Source: an uncultured Gammaproteobacteria bacterium (GTDB lineage Bacteria; Pseudomonadota; Gammaproteobacteria; HK1). Taken from it: a stretch of DNA of 64,000 nt. Positions 53,925 through 61,631 of the stretch are shown here, piece after piece. The stretch is from the NCBI GenBank assembly GCA_958295465.1, contig OY282353.1, forward strand, positions 806,001 through 870,000. Direction: 5' to 3'. The first letter of the stretch is position 1. Each line of letters begins with the position of its first letter. Under the pieces are notes generated by a model. The model was not told where the DNA came from, did no database searches, and was given only the letters and a program-made list of their open reading frames with translations. Position numbers and translations under genes: made by a program.

Positions 53925-55127
53925 ATGCGATCGCGTACGTACTCGTGGCCGGAGGGGCACTGGGACTGGTATCGCCACCTCGCGTTCAAGCACGGGGTCC
54001 GTACCGGGCGGTTCGTCCACGTCGGCGGGCAGGTGGACAAGACGAGCCGTGGCGAGCCGCTCCATCGCGACGATCTCCCGGCGCAGATCCGCGTGGTCGT
54101 CAAGCACATCGATACGGTGCTGCGGGGGTTCGGGGCCACGTTCGCCGATACCGTCAAGCTCACCGCGTTCTACGCGGCGGCCGGCGGCGTGGACGAGGCG
54201 TGGTTCGTCGCAGCCGTCGCCGAAGCGTGCAGGGCCGCCGGCGTTGGCACGGCGCGCTCCGGGCCGGTGCTGGTGCCGGTGCCGCTGCCGTGGCTCGCGC
54301 TTCCCGGCATGCGGGTCGAGATCGAGGCGGTGGCGATGGTGGACGAGGACGGGGAACGTCTCGATCGGGAGTCCGCGTCGCCCGACGGGGGCCCGGCGCT
54401 GCCCGCGCCGCTCAATCATGCCCTGCGCTGCGGCGGTCACGTATTCGTCGGAGGGCAGAGCGCGGCCGGCGGCGACCCGGAGACGGGCGCCCTCGCCCAC
54501 GAGCGGCTGGCGGACGCGCTCGGCAGGCTCGGCGCGGCGCCGTCCGACCTCGTCCGGCTCGCGGCGTGGTATGCGGGCGAAGTACCGGCCGAGGTCCGGG
54601 CCGCCGATTACGAACGCCACGTCGCGCCACTCGAATGCGCATTCGCCGAGCTGCCCGCGCCGCGGCTCGCGCCGGAACACGTGGTGCGCGTGGACGGATG
54701 GGCGGTGTGCGGGGAGACCGGATCGGCCGTCGAGCGCCGTGTCCTGCGGCTCGACCCGCCGTGGCGGCGGCCGGGGCGGGCGGCGCACGTCGACGGAGTG
54801 TGCAGCGGTGACATCGTGTTCCTGTCGAGCCAGCTTCCGCTCGACGGAGACGGCAATGTGGTGCACCGCGGCGACCTGAACGCGCAGACGCGGCTTTGCA
54901 TCGAGCGCACCCGCGCGCTGCTCGCGGCGGCGGGGCTCGGTCTCGATCACATGGTGAAGCAGACCAGCTACTTTCTCGGCGATGCCGATCCGAAGGACAT
55001 CGTGGCCAATCAGACCCTGCGTTCGTCGTTCTACCGCGAGCCGGCCGGCGCATCGACCGGCGTTCCCCTCGCCGATTTCGGGGTGGGGGGAGTGCTCGCC
55101 GCCATCGACACCATCGCGATGGCCTGA
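53925..55127 (+). CDS. RidA family protein with three tandem domains
   Basis: The gene encodes 400 residues with three YjgF/RidA-like repeats. Repeat 1 (about 25-140) has RFVHVGGQVDKTSRGEPLHR. Repeat 2 (about 165-260) has ALRCGGHVFVGGQSAAGG. Repeat 3 (about 285-400) has IVFLSSQLPLDGDGNVVHRG and ALLAAAGLGLDHMVKQTSYF. Single-domain RidA proteins form trimers that deaminate reactive enamines, and a three-domain chain may be a monomer that mimics the trimer. GGAGAG lies 6 nt before the ATG. It is transposon cargo and has no partner gene. Confidence 0.75.
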   Translation: MRSRTYSWPEGHWDWYRHLAFKHGVRTGRFVHVGGQVDKTSRGEPLHRDDLPAQIRVVVKHIDTVLRGFGATFADTVKLTAFYAAAGGVDEAWFVAAVAEACRAAGVGTARSGPVLVPVPLPWLALPGMRVEIEAVAMVDEDGERLDRESASPDGGPALPAPLNHALRCGGHVFVGGQSAAGGDPETGALAHERLADALGRLGAAPSDLVRLAAWYAGEVPAEVRAADYERHVAPLECAFAELPAPRLAPEHVVRVDGWAVCGETGSAVERRVLRLDPPWRRPGRAAHVDGVCSGDIVFLSSQLPLDGDGNVVHRGDLNAQTRLCIERTRALLAAAGLGLDHMVKQTSYFLGDADPKDIVANQTLRSSFYREPAGASTGVPLADFGVGGVLAAIDTIAMA

Positions 55128-55308
55128 ACCCGGGTCAATGCCGCCGTTTCGGCAGCGGGGGCGGCGGGCACGCCCCGAGTCGGACTATGCTTCCCCGGCC
55201 CGGCCGGCTCGCGGTCCGGCCGCGGCCGGGCGCGGGCTCCATCCATCCATACGGGAGAGACGTCATGTGGAGTTGCCCCGTTTCAGTGGACAGTTAAGGG
55301 CTTGGGTT

Positions 55309-56157
55309 TCATGCAGCGTCCTGATAGCTCCTCTCGAAGGCCATCGGGGATTGCTGACCGAGGCCCCGGTGACGACGATGGGGGTTATACCATCCCTCGA
55401 TGAACTCGAAGATTGCTCTGCGCGCCTGGTGATGGTCGTGGAAGTGCGTGCGGTCGAGCAGCTCGCATTCGAGGGTGGCGAAGAAGCTCTCGGCCATGGC
55501 GTCGTCGAAGCAGTCCCCGACCGAGCCCATCGACGGGACCACGCCCCATCGCCGGCAGCGTTCACCGAAGGCGAAGGAGGTGTACTGGCAGCCCTGCTCG
55601 GAGTGGTGGATGACGGAGCCCGGGCGGCGTTGTTCGACGGCCATGCCGAGGGCATCGAGCACGAGTTCGGTGCGCAGGTGCCCGGCCATCGCCCAGCCCA
55701 CGACCCGGCGGCTGAACACGTCGAGGACGATGGCCAAGTACAGGAATCCCGCCAGGGTCGGCACGTAGGTGATGTCAGCCACCCACAGCCGGTCCGGGGC
55801 GTCGGCGTGGAACTCACGCTCGACGAGGTCCGGTGCCGGGCGGGCTTGGGCGTCGCGGCGTGTGGTGCGCGGCCCCTTGCGCCGGCTCACGCCGGCCAAG
55901 CCCGCTTGGCGCATCACCCGAGCCACCCGCTTGCGGCTCACCGCCAAGCCCTGCTCGGCCAGCTCGGCTTGAATCCGCGGCGCACCGTAGCTCCCCCGGC
56001 TATGCGCGTGAATCGCCCGCATGCGGGCAGTGAGGGCTTCGTCGCTGCGCTCTCGTGCCGAACGCTCTCGTTGACGCCACGCATAGAACCCGCTCGGGGA
56101 GACACCGAGCACTCGGGCCATCGTGGCGATGCGCAACTGGGCCTGATTCGCTCTCAT
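55309..56157 (-). CDS. IS3-family transposase OrfB (integrase core)
   Basis: The gene encodes 282 residues with the rve integrase domain. The first Asp is in LWVADITYVPT and the Glu is in TLECELLDRTHFHDHHQARR. The segment that normally reads HSDxGxQY is HSEQGCQYTS here, so the second catalytic Asp is replaced by Glu, which may reduce or abolish activity. The ATG overlaps the OrfA stop (ATGA), allowing coupled translation. Confidence 0.88.
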   Translation of the reverse strand: MRANQAQLRIATMARVLGVSPSGFYAWRQRERSARERSDEALTARMRAIHAHSRGSYGAPRIQAELAEQGLAVSRKRVARVMRQAGLAGVSRRKGPRTTRRDAQARPAPDLVEREFHADAPDRLWVADITYVPTLAGFLYLAIVLDVFSRRVVGWAMAGHLRTELVLDALGMAVEQRRPGSVIHHSEQGCQYTSFAFGERCRRWGVVPSMGSVGDCFDDAMAESFFATLECELLDRTHFHDHHQARRAIFEFIEGWYNPHRRHRGLGQQSPMAFERSYQDAA

Positions 56158-56462
56158 GAACCGGTCGACCTCCCGGGTCCGACCTCCCGAGCAAACCAGG
56201 CCGCGGCTTTTGCCAGTATCGCCCGTTCTTCACGCAGACGACGGTTCTCACGACGCAGCCGGCGCATCTCCTCGCGCTCTGCGCTGCTCAGCCCATCTCC
56301 ACGCCGGCCCTCGTCACGCTCGGCCTGTGCGACCCAGTTGCGGATCGCCTGGGCGGTGGGCTCGAACTCACGAGCCAGCTCTTCCGCAGTCCGTCCGGTG
56401 CGAACCAGCTCGACCATCTGGCGCCGGAAGGCCGGCGGGTACGGCGGTCTCGATTTCGGCAT
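56154..56462 (-). CDS. IS3-family transposase OrfA
   Basis: The gene encodes 102 residues with a helix-turn-helix (FRRQMVELVRTGRTAEELAR, then AIRNWVAQAERD) and a C-terminal leucine zipper-like coiled coil (EEMRRLRRENRRLREERAIL). It binds the IS ends and partners with OrfB. Confidence 0.88.
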   Translation of the reverse strand: MPKSRPPYPPAFRRQMVELVRTGRTAEELAREFEPTAQAIRNWVAQAERDEGRRGDGLSSAEREEMRRLRRENRRLREERAILAKAAAWFAREVGPGRSTGS

Positions 56463-56530
56463 AGTGGATACCTCCTCCCCAAAGGGTCAGGTGTCCACGA
56501 AATCGGGTCAACTCCACATACTCACTTTCG

Positions 56531-56716
56531 CTACCTGCACACTTGATGACACCCTTTGGAGGAACCCCCATTGGTCGTGCAGTCGTCCATGCAGTCTTCA
56601 TAGTCGTCTGCATGGGCGATCGACAGGGAACCGAAAAGCGAGACTGCAAGCACTGCCATGGCCAGCCAGGATGAAATCGCAGCCGAACGGAAAGGCGGTA
56701 AACGGGTAGGGGACAT
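56531..56716 (-). CDS. small secreted twin-CX3C peptide
   Basis: The gene encodes 61 residues. A basic start and hydrophobic helix (SWLAMAVLAVSLFGSLSIAH) form a signal peptide cut after AHA. The mature part of about 25 residues holds C-x3-C-x9-C-x3-C (ECMDDC... shown as DCMDDCTT and GCHQVCR). This spacing is that of a twin-CX3C helical hairpin with two disulfide bonds. AGGAG lies 8 nt before the ATG. It lies next to the IS3 element and convergent to nothing. The function is unknown. Confidence 0.55.
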   Translation of the reverse strand: MSPTRLPPFRSAAISSWLAMAVLAVSLFGSLSIAHADDYEDCMDDCTTNGGSSKGCHQVCR

Positions 56717-57002
56717 GGTTCTGATCTCCTGGGTTGATGAGGGAAGGGTGAATCGTGGGACCGGTGGCCAGGGGTGAAGCTCCGTTCAGAAAACGGACCG
56801 GAAGTAACCTCCTCTGATCCGGAGGGGACACGGCATCCGATACCAAGTGGGTGGTGAGGCTTCGGCGGCGCTCGCTGTTGGAGCAGGTGAACTTCGGCGT
56901 CGGGGCCCCCGAGTGTCGGTATCTCCGCGGTGGACGTGCCAAGGCATCGAACTTCCGAACCAGGGCCGCGTGTCGATAACGCACCGCGTCCGCAATGCCG
57001 GG

Positions 57003-59594
57003 CTAGTCGTCATCCCTCCACACCTCCCGCCATCTGCTGTCCGGTATCCGCCAACCGCCGTCTGGTATCATGCGGAGGCCGGGGCACTGGTCGTTCTTCT
57101 CTCTCAATCTCAATTCAGAGAGAATGTGTCTGAGAATGCGTTTTTTAATTCTATCAAGCTTTTCCGGACCGATCTGGTCTTTCAGACCGGACAGGGGGTC
57201 ATCGGACGTCCAGCGCTTCACGCTGCTATAGCCCGTGTATTCGTTCTCGCAGGCGAAATCGGCCGTCCATTTAGCCCACGCCTTTACCCATTCCGTATGC
57301 GGCATATTCTTCACGTCATCCTCGTCGAAGCGTGTCGTATATTTTGTCATATTGATCGATGTGTTATGCATCCACGCCAATTCCCATGATTTGGGTTCAC
57401 ACGATTCGCACTGAATTTTCGCGTCACGGAGGTCCACACCCTCCAACTGCATTTTCTCAAATTTCATATCTTTAAAACTTGCCCTCCGGAGTTTCGCACC
57501 TTGCAACTGCGCGTCATTTAAATCCGCTCCTGTAGATTCCACATATCCAAGAGAGGCACCTCGCAATCGTGCTCCCTGGAGATTAGCGTTCTCCAACTCC
57601 GCCCCCCATAGACTTGCACCGTCCATTTGCGTATCTTTCATATTCACGTGCTGCAACTTTGTTTCCACGAGTTCTGCGTGCTGCAATTGTGCATCCTTAA
57701 GATAAGTCTTAAATAACCGCGCATTATTGAGAGATGCGTTCTGCAACATGGCTTGCTGTAGATTCGCGCTCCGCAATTCCGCTTCCGAGAGATCTGCATA
57801 CTGCAATTTTGCTCCTGATAGAAGCGCGCCCTCCATCTTTGCTCCAACAAGGTTTGCGTTCTGTAAATTCACGTCCTCAAGATTCGCTCCCTGCAGTTCT
57901 GCATCTTCCAAATTCACTCCTTGTAGCTTCGCAGATCGGAAATCGGCGAAGCGCAGATTCCGACCAGTCAGGGAGAGTTCGTTCAAGCTTGACCATTCTA
58001 TGGGATCGGAATTGCTTTCATCGGATTCATGGATTTTCGGGACGGGCACATCAACAGGTCGTGTGCTGACTAGCCACAAATCCTTGACACTCAGGTACCG
58101 GCAGGCGCCCCACCATTCGCATGGGCCGATGTCGAGCGCGTTTATATTTTTCTTCAGCACAGCTTCCCACATAGTCAGCGTGGACAGCTTCATAGTCAGC
58201 ACAGCTTCCTCCAGCACAGCTTCCCACATAGCCTGTCGGAATTCCTCGTGCTGCCAAATTTTGCGAAAGAAATCCGGCAACGACTCTGATTGCCAAGTTT
58301 TATCATCTTCGGCATTGTCGTCTGTTCCGTCTGTGGATTCATCGCCCGTGCGCCAGATACGATTTCGCATCTCTTCCATTTCCTTCTGGAATGCGTCTTG
58401 CTTAGATTTATATTTTCCTGAATTTTTCTCCTGAGCGAATTTCTCCTGAGCGATTTCCTCGACGGATCCGATATCGAGAGATGGTGGATGGGCCTCGAAC
58501 AGCAGAAGTGTCGCAGCACCTGCCACCACCAACCTGGGCCCGGTCCAGATTACAATTCTGAGCAACGTCCAGATCACTGTTCCAAAGGAAGTCAAGATCA
58601 CCGCCTTGATCGAGGCCAAAACCGCTCTGATCGATCTCCGGGTCGCTGCTAACACCGATATTCTGCCTTCTCCGAATCTCTGCCAATTGCATCGCGAGGG
58701 ACGCCATCTGCTCGGGTTGTTCCAGATCGATCGGATGCATCTTCTCAGGTTGTTCCAGATCGATCGGATGCATCTTCTCAGGTTGTTCCAGATCGATCGG
58801 ATGCATCTTCTCAGGTTGTTCCAGATCGATCGGATGTATCTTCCGAGCCCCAGCGAGTTGAACCATATGATGGAGAATAGATCCAAGAGGAAGATGACGT
58901 GATGACTGTTGGTGATCCACTCGGATTGGTAGCGAACGAAGGAAAGAGCGACGATGAACAGCAAGGACAACGGGATCGCCTCGATACTGATCCAAGCCAA
59001 CAATCTCGAGATATAAGGGAAATGGCCACCCCGTCGGAATAGCTGAACGAAGGCGAAGGCGGAGAGCAAACTCCAATACTCCCGCCGCATTCGGCGCGAA
59101 TGTGAAATTCCTGACAGCTCCTGAACCAGGGCCGTCTCGAACCCCTGAATTTGCCGATACAGTACGCTCAGCAGGAACAACACCTGGACGTGCAGGTACA
59201 GGAAAATCGGAGGTCCGAAGATATAGCTCTTGTCAAGCGCCATCCCGAAACCCACCGGCAGCACGGGCATGGCTACCTGGGCGTTGAGCAGCAGATTCTT
59301 GTCGGTGGATGAGAGCAGGGTGAAGCCCAGATAGAGGGCCGCCGCCAACAGCAGCACCAAGGTAGCCCGCGCCATGCGGGCGGTCTCGTTGATCGAGTCG
59401 GCGAGCGTCTTCAGACGCGCGTGGCGCGCTTCATCAGATGCAGCGGAGCTTCCTGAGGCCCGACGCATTGCACCGCTCGCCGTCATCGGCGTGTGTTGCC
59501 GGTCGTAACGCCATGTCGGAGCGGAGGAGCGCGACCGACGGCTCGCTTGGCCAAGTGGAGAAATGGGTTGAGCGGACATGGCATGGCCCCGCAC
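57003..59594 (-). CDS. membrane protein with pentapeptide repeats
   Basis: The gene encodes 863 residues. Four to five transmembrane helices lie between about 70 and 370 (ATLVLLLAAALYLGFTLLSS, SLLFIVALSF and others). A linker rich in charge follows, then about 35 pentapeptide units of the A(N/D)Lxx type (about 545-730: ANLEDVNLQNANLVGAKMEG and similar). Pentapeptide repeats fold into right-handed beta-helices that act as scaffolds. Between helices the chain has a fourfold 11-residue unit CIRSIWNNLRR. The start is a GTG directly after the possible RTX stop (TGAGTG), and an ATG at 59579 is an alternative. Base composition is lower in GC than its neighbours, which suggests transfer. Confidence 0.75.
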   Translation of the reverse strand: MRGHAMSAQPISPLGQASRRSRSSAPTWRYDRQHTPMTASGAMRRASGSSAASDEARHARLKTLADSINETARMARATLVLLLAAALYLGFTLLSSTDKNLLLNAQVAMPVLPVGFGMALDKSYIFGPPIFLYLHVQVLFLLSVLYRQIQGFETALVQELSGISHSRRMRREYWSLLSAFAFVQLFRRGGHFPYISRLLAWISIEAIPLSLLFIVALSFVRYQSEWITNSHHVIFLLDLFSIIWFNSLGLGRYIRSIWNNLRRCIRSIWNNLRRCIRSIWNNLRRCIRSIWNNPSRWRPSRCNWQRFGEGRISVLAATRRSIRAVLASIKAVILTSFGTVIWTLLRIVIWTGPRLVVAGAATLLLFEAHPPSLDIGSVEEIAQEKFAQEKNSGKYKSKQDAFQKEMEEMRNRIWRTGDESTDGTDDNAEDDKTWQSESLPDFFRKIWQHEEFRQAMWEAVLEEAVLTMKLSTLTMWEAVLKKNINALDIGPCEWWGACRYLSVKDLWLVSTRPVDVPVPKIHESDESNSDPIEWSSLNELSLTGRNLRFADFRSAKLQGVNLEDAELQGANLEDVNLQNANLVGAKMEGALLSGAKLQYADLSEAELRSANLQQAMLQNASLNNARLFKTYLKDAQLQHAELVETKLQHVNMKDTQMDGASLWGAELENANLQGARLRGASLGYVESTGADLNDAQLQGAKLRRASFKDMKFEKMQLEGVDLRDAKIQCESCEPKSWELAWMHNTSINMTKYTTRFDEDDVKNMPHTEWVKAWAKWTADFACENEYTGYSSVKRWTSDDPLSGLKDQIGPEKLDRIKKRILRHILSELRLREKNDQCPGLRMIPDGGWRIPDSRWREVWRDDD
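58716..58847 (-). repeat. four in-frame 33-bp repeats inside the pentapeptide protein
   Basis: A 33-bp unit starting GTTGTTCCAGATCGATCGGA on the plus strand occurs four times (58716, 58749, 58782, 58815). It encodes CIRSIWNNLRR, an amphipathic basic segment, without breaking the frame. The first three copies are nearly identical, which suggests recent slippage. Confidence 0.9.
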
Positions 59595-60670
59595 TCAGAT
59601 AAACACGTCGTGTCCCGCGAGGGCATCGAGCGTTGTCCAGGCGAGGTAGAGGTCGCCGCCCCCGTTTCGGCGGGGCCTGCCCCGGCAGGCTCGAACTCGA
59701 TGTGCAAGTGCTCGCCCGACTGGGTCGCGCGGGCGGCGAGGTTGCTGTCGGTCAGGCCCGGCGCTTCAATCCGGTCGACGCCCGCCTCGAAATCCATGAT
59801 CCAGCTACGGCCGCCGACGATGACGAAGGTATCCGCCCCGCCCTGGCCGAAGAAGGTGTCGCCTTCGGCACCGCCGATGAGTCGGTCGTTCCCCTCGCTG
59901 CTGGCGAGAATGTCGTAGCCCGCGCCTCCGGTGAGGGTGTCGGCATGGCGCGAGCCCTCGACCTCCTCAAAGCCGGCGAGGGTGTCGCCCTGAGCGTGGC
60001 CGCCGGAGACCGCCCCGGTGGCCAGATTTACCGATACCGCGGCGTTCGACCCCGCGTAGGAGACCCGGTCGGTGCCGCTGCCGCCGACAAGCGAGTCCGC
60101 CCCCGCCCCGCCTTCGAGCGTATCGTTGCCACCGCGGTCGGTAAGCGTGTCATCGCCGCCGCCCGAGAGGGTGTCGTTGCCGCTCCCCCCGATCAGGGTG
60201 TCGTTCGAATCGCCGCCGACGAGGGTAGCTTCGCCCGGTCCCGGCGGCGTCAGTGTGAGGCCGAATCCTGCAAAGTCCGCCGTGTCCAGCGCGGAGGGGG
60301 TGAGGCCCATGACGTCGATGGTCCCTCCGCCGTGACCCGAGAGGTCGAGACGAACGCCGTTGTTGACGCCGGCGATGGGCGTCGCCGAATGGATGACGGC
60401 GTTCAACTCCGTTGCCGACAGGCTGAAGCTCGTGAGGTCGATCCGGTCTTCACCGTTGGCGAAGTCGATGATAGTGTCGTTCCCGTGTCCCTGATTGAAG
60501 ATGAAGAGGTCGTTGTTCGAGCCGCCTTCGAGCAAGTCGTTACCGGCGCCGCCCTCCAGTGAGTCGTCGCCATCGCCACCCTTGAGGGTGTCGGCGCTGT
60601 TGCCGAAGGTGCCGCTGTCGCCGATGAGCGTATCGTTGTCGTTGTCGTTGCCGCCTCGCAGTATCGCCAT
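59483..60670 (-). CDS. RTX calcium-binding repeat protein
   Basis: The gene encodes 395 residues as read. Nonapeptide RTX units GGxGxDxLx recur (GGDGDDSLEGGAGNDLLEGG, LIGGSGNDTLSGGG, LEGGAGADSLVGGSG, LIGGAEGDTFFGQGGADTF). They bind Ca2+ after export by a type I system that needs no N-terminal signal. GGAGG precedes the ATG. The frame's last 55 residues are unlike RTX ends, but a one-base change at a run of five C at 59659-59663 gives the typical ending DLYLAWTTLDALAGHDVFI with a stop at 59595. A frameshift or sequencing error there is likely. The native end would touch the start of the pentapeptide gene. Confidence 0.8.
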   Translation of the reverse strand: MAILRGGNDNDNDTLIGDSGTFGNSADTLKGGDGDDSLEGGAGNDLLEGGSNNDLFIFNQGHGNDTIIDFANGEDRIDLTSFSLSATELNAVIHSATPIAGVNNGVRLDLSGHGGGTIDVMGLTPSALDTADFAGFGLTLTPPGPGEATLVGGDSNDTLIGGSGNDTLSGGGDDTLTDRGGNDTLEGGAGADSLVGGSGTDRVSYAGSNAAVSVNLATGAVSGGHAQGDTLAGFEEVEGSRHADTLTGGAGYDILASSEGNDRLIGGAEGDTFFGQGGADTFVIVGGRSWIMDFEAGVDRIEAPGLTDSNLAARATQSGEHLHIEFEPAGAGPAETGAATSTSPGQRSMPSRDTTCLSECGAMPCPLNPFLHLAKRAVGRAPPLRHGVTTGNTRR

Positions 60671-60826
60671 CCTCAGCCTCCTTGACTGACCGTTATCCTT
60701 TATCCCTGACTGTTACCCGTGGAGCTATGGTCGAAAGTGGTGTACGGATGAGTCGAGACGTGCGGCGTATCTTTGCTGAAATCGAGTTGTCAACGGCACG
60801 ATTTCGGCAAGAGGAGCACACCGCAC

Positions 60827-61525
60827 ATGAGCAACGATACTGTGGTTTCATTGGCGACGCCAGCAGGGGGTTCGGACCCCCTCACGGAGCTTCTGCGGTC
60901 CGGGGCGCGGCGGCTGATCGAGGCTGCGGTCTCGGCGGAGTTCGAAGAGTACCTGTCGGCGTTCGGGCATGAGAAGCTGCCCGACGGGCGCCAGCGGGTG
61001 GTGCGTAACGGACACCTCCCCGAGCGCAAGATTCTCACCGGACTCGGCGAGGTGGACGTGCGGGTCCCCAAGGCGCGCAGCCGCTCGGGTGCGTCGGCGC
61101 CGTTCCGCTCGTCGGTGGCGCCGCCCTACGTTCGGCGTTGCGCGAGCCTCGATGCGGCGATTCCGTGGCTGTACCTGCACGGGATGTCCACCGGGCAGAT
61201 GCGTCAGGCGGTCGCTGCGCTGGTGGGCGAGCAGGCCGCGCGCGGGCTGTCGGCGAACGTGGTCAGTCGGCTCAAGCGGAGCTGGGACGAGGAGTACCGG
61301 CAGTGGTGCCGTCGGCGCCTGGACGACGAGTGGGTCTCCCTGTGGGCGGACGGCATCTACAGCGGACTCCGAGGCGAAGGCGAGCGGCTGTGCGTGCTGG
61401 TGGTCATCGGCGTGAACGCCCGCGGCGAGAAGCACTTCCTGGCCATCGAGGACGGGGTGCGTGAGTCGACCCAGGGCTGGCGCGAGGTGCTGCTGGCGAT
61501 GAAGCAGCGCGGCTTCACCCGATCT
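60827..61525 (+). pseudogene. IS256-family transposase, 3'-truncated
   Basis: About 233 residues remain of the usual 400. ILTGLGEVDVRVPKARSR, YLHGMSTGQMRQAVAALVGE and VSLWADGIYSGLRGEGERLC, which holds the first catalytic Asp, match IS256 transposases. The homology breaks after MKQRGFT. The frame then runs through an IS3 fragment into the IS1634 end. GAGGAG precedes the ATG at 60827. It is inactive. Confidence 0.85.
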
Positions 61526-61601
61526 TTTCACCCTGGTGCTTCAGCACCAGCCGCACTGCTCGGTCCCGGACTTCCGGGGAGTATCTTGTCGATGGATTCA
61601 C
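61524..61601 (-). pseudogene. OrfA fragment of a second IS3-family element
   Basis: From a GTG at 61601 the minus strand reads MNPSTRYSPEVRDRAVRLVL then KHQGEKI, the standard start of an IS3-family OrfA. It is cut by the IS256 remnant after 26 codons and is flanked on the other side by the right IS1634 copy. Confidence 0.65.
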
Positions 61602-61631
61602 AGCAATTCCCGCTTACTGGGCGCCCGCTAC

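Larger units (their letters stand above)
55268..56516 (-). mobile_element. IS3-family element
   Basis: The element is about 1.25 kb. Imperfect terminal inverted repeats start TGGAGTTGCCCCGTTTCAGT on the left and TGGAGTTGACCCGATTTCGT on the right (minus strand). It holds two overlapping reading frames. No clear target duplication is visible. Confidence 0.85.
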
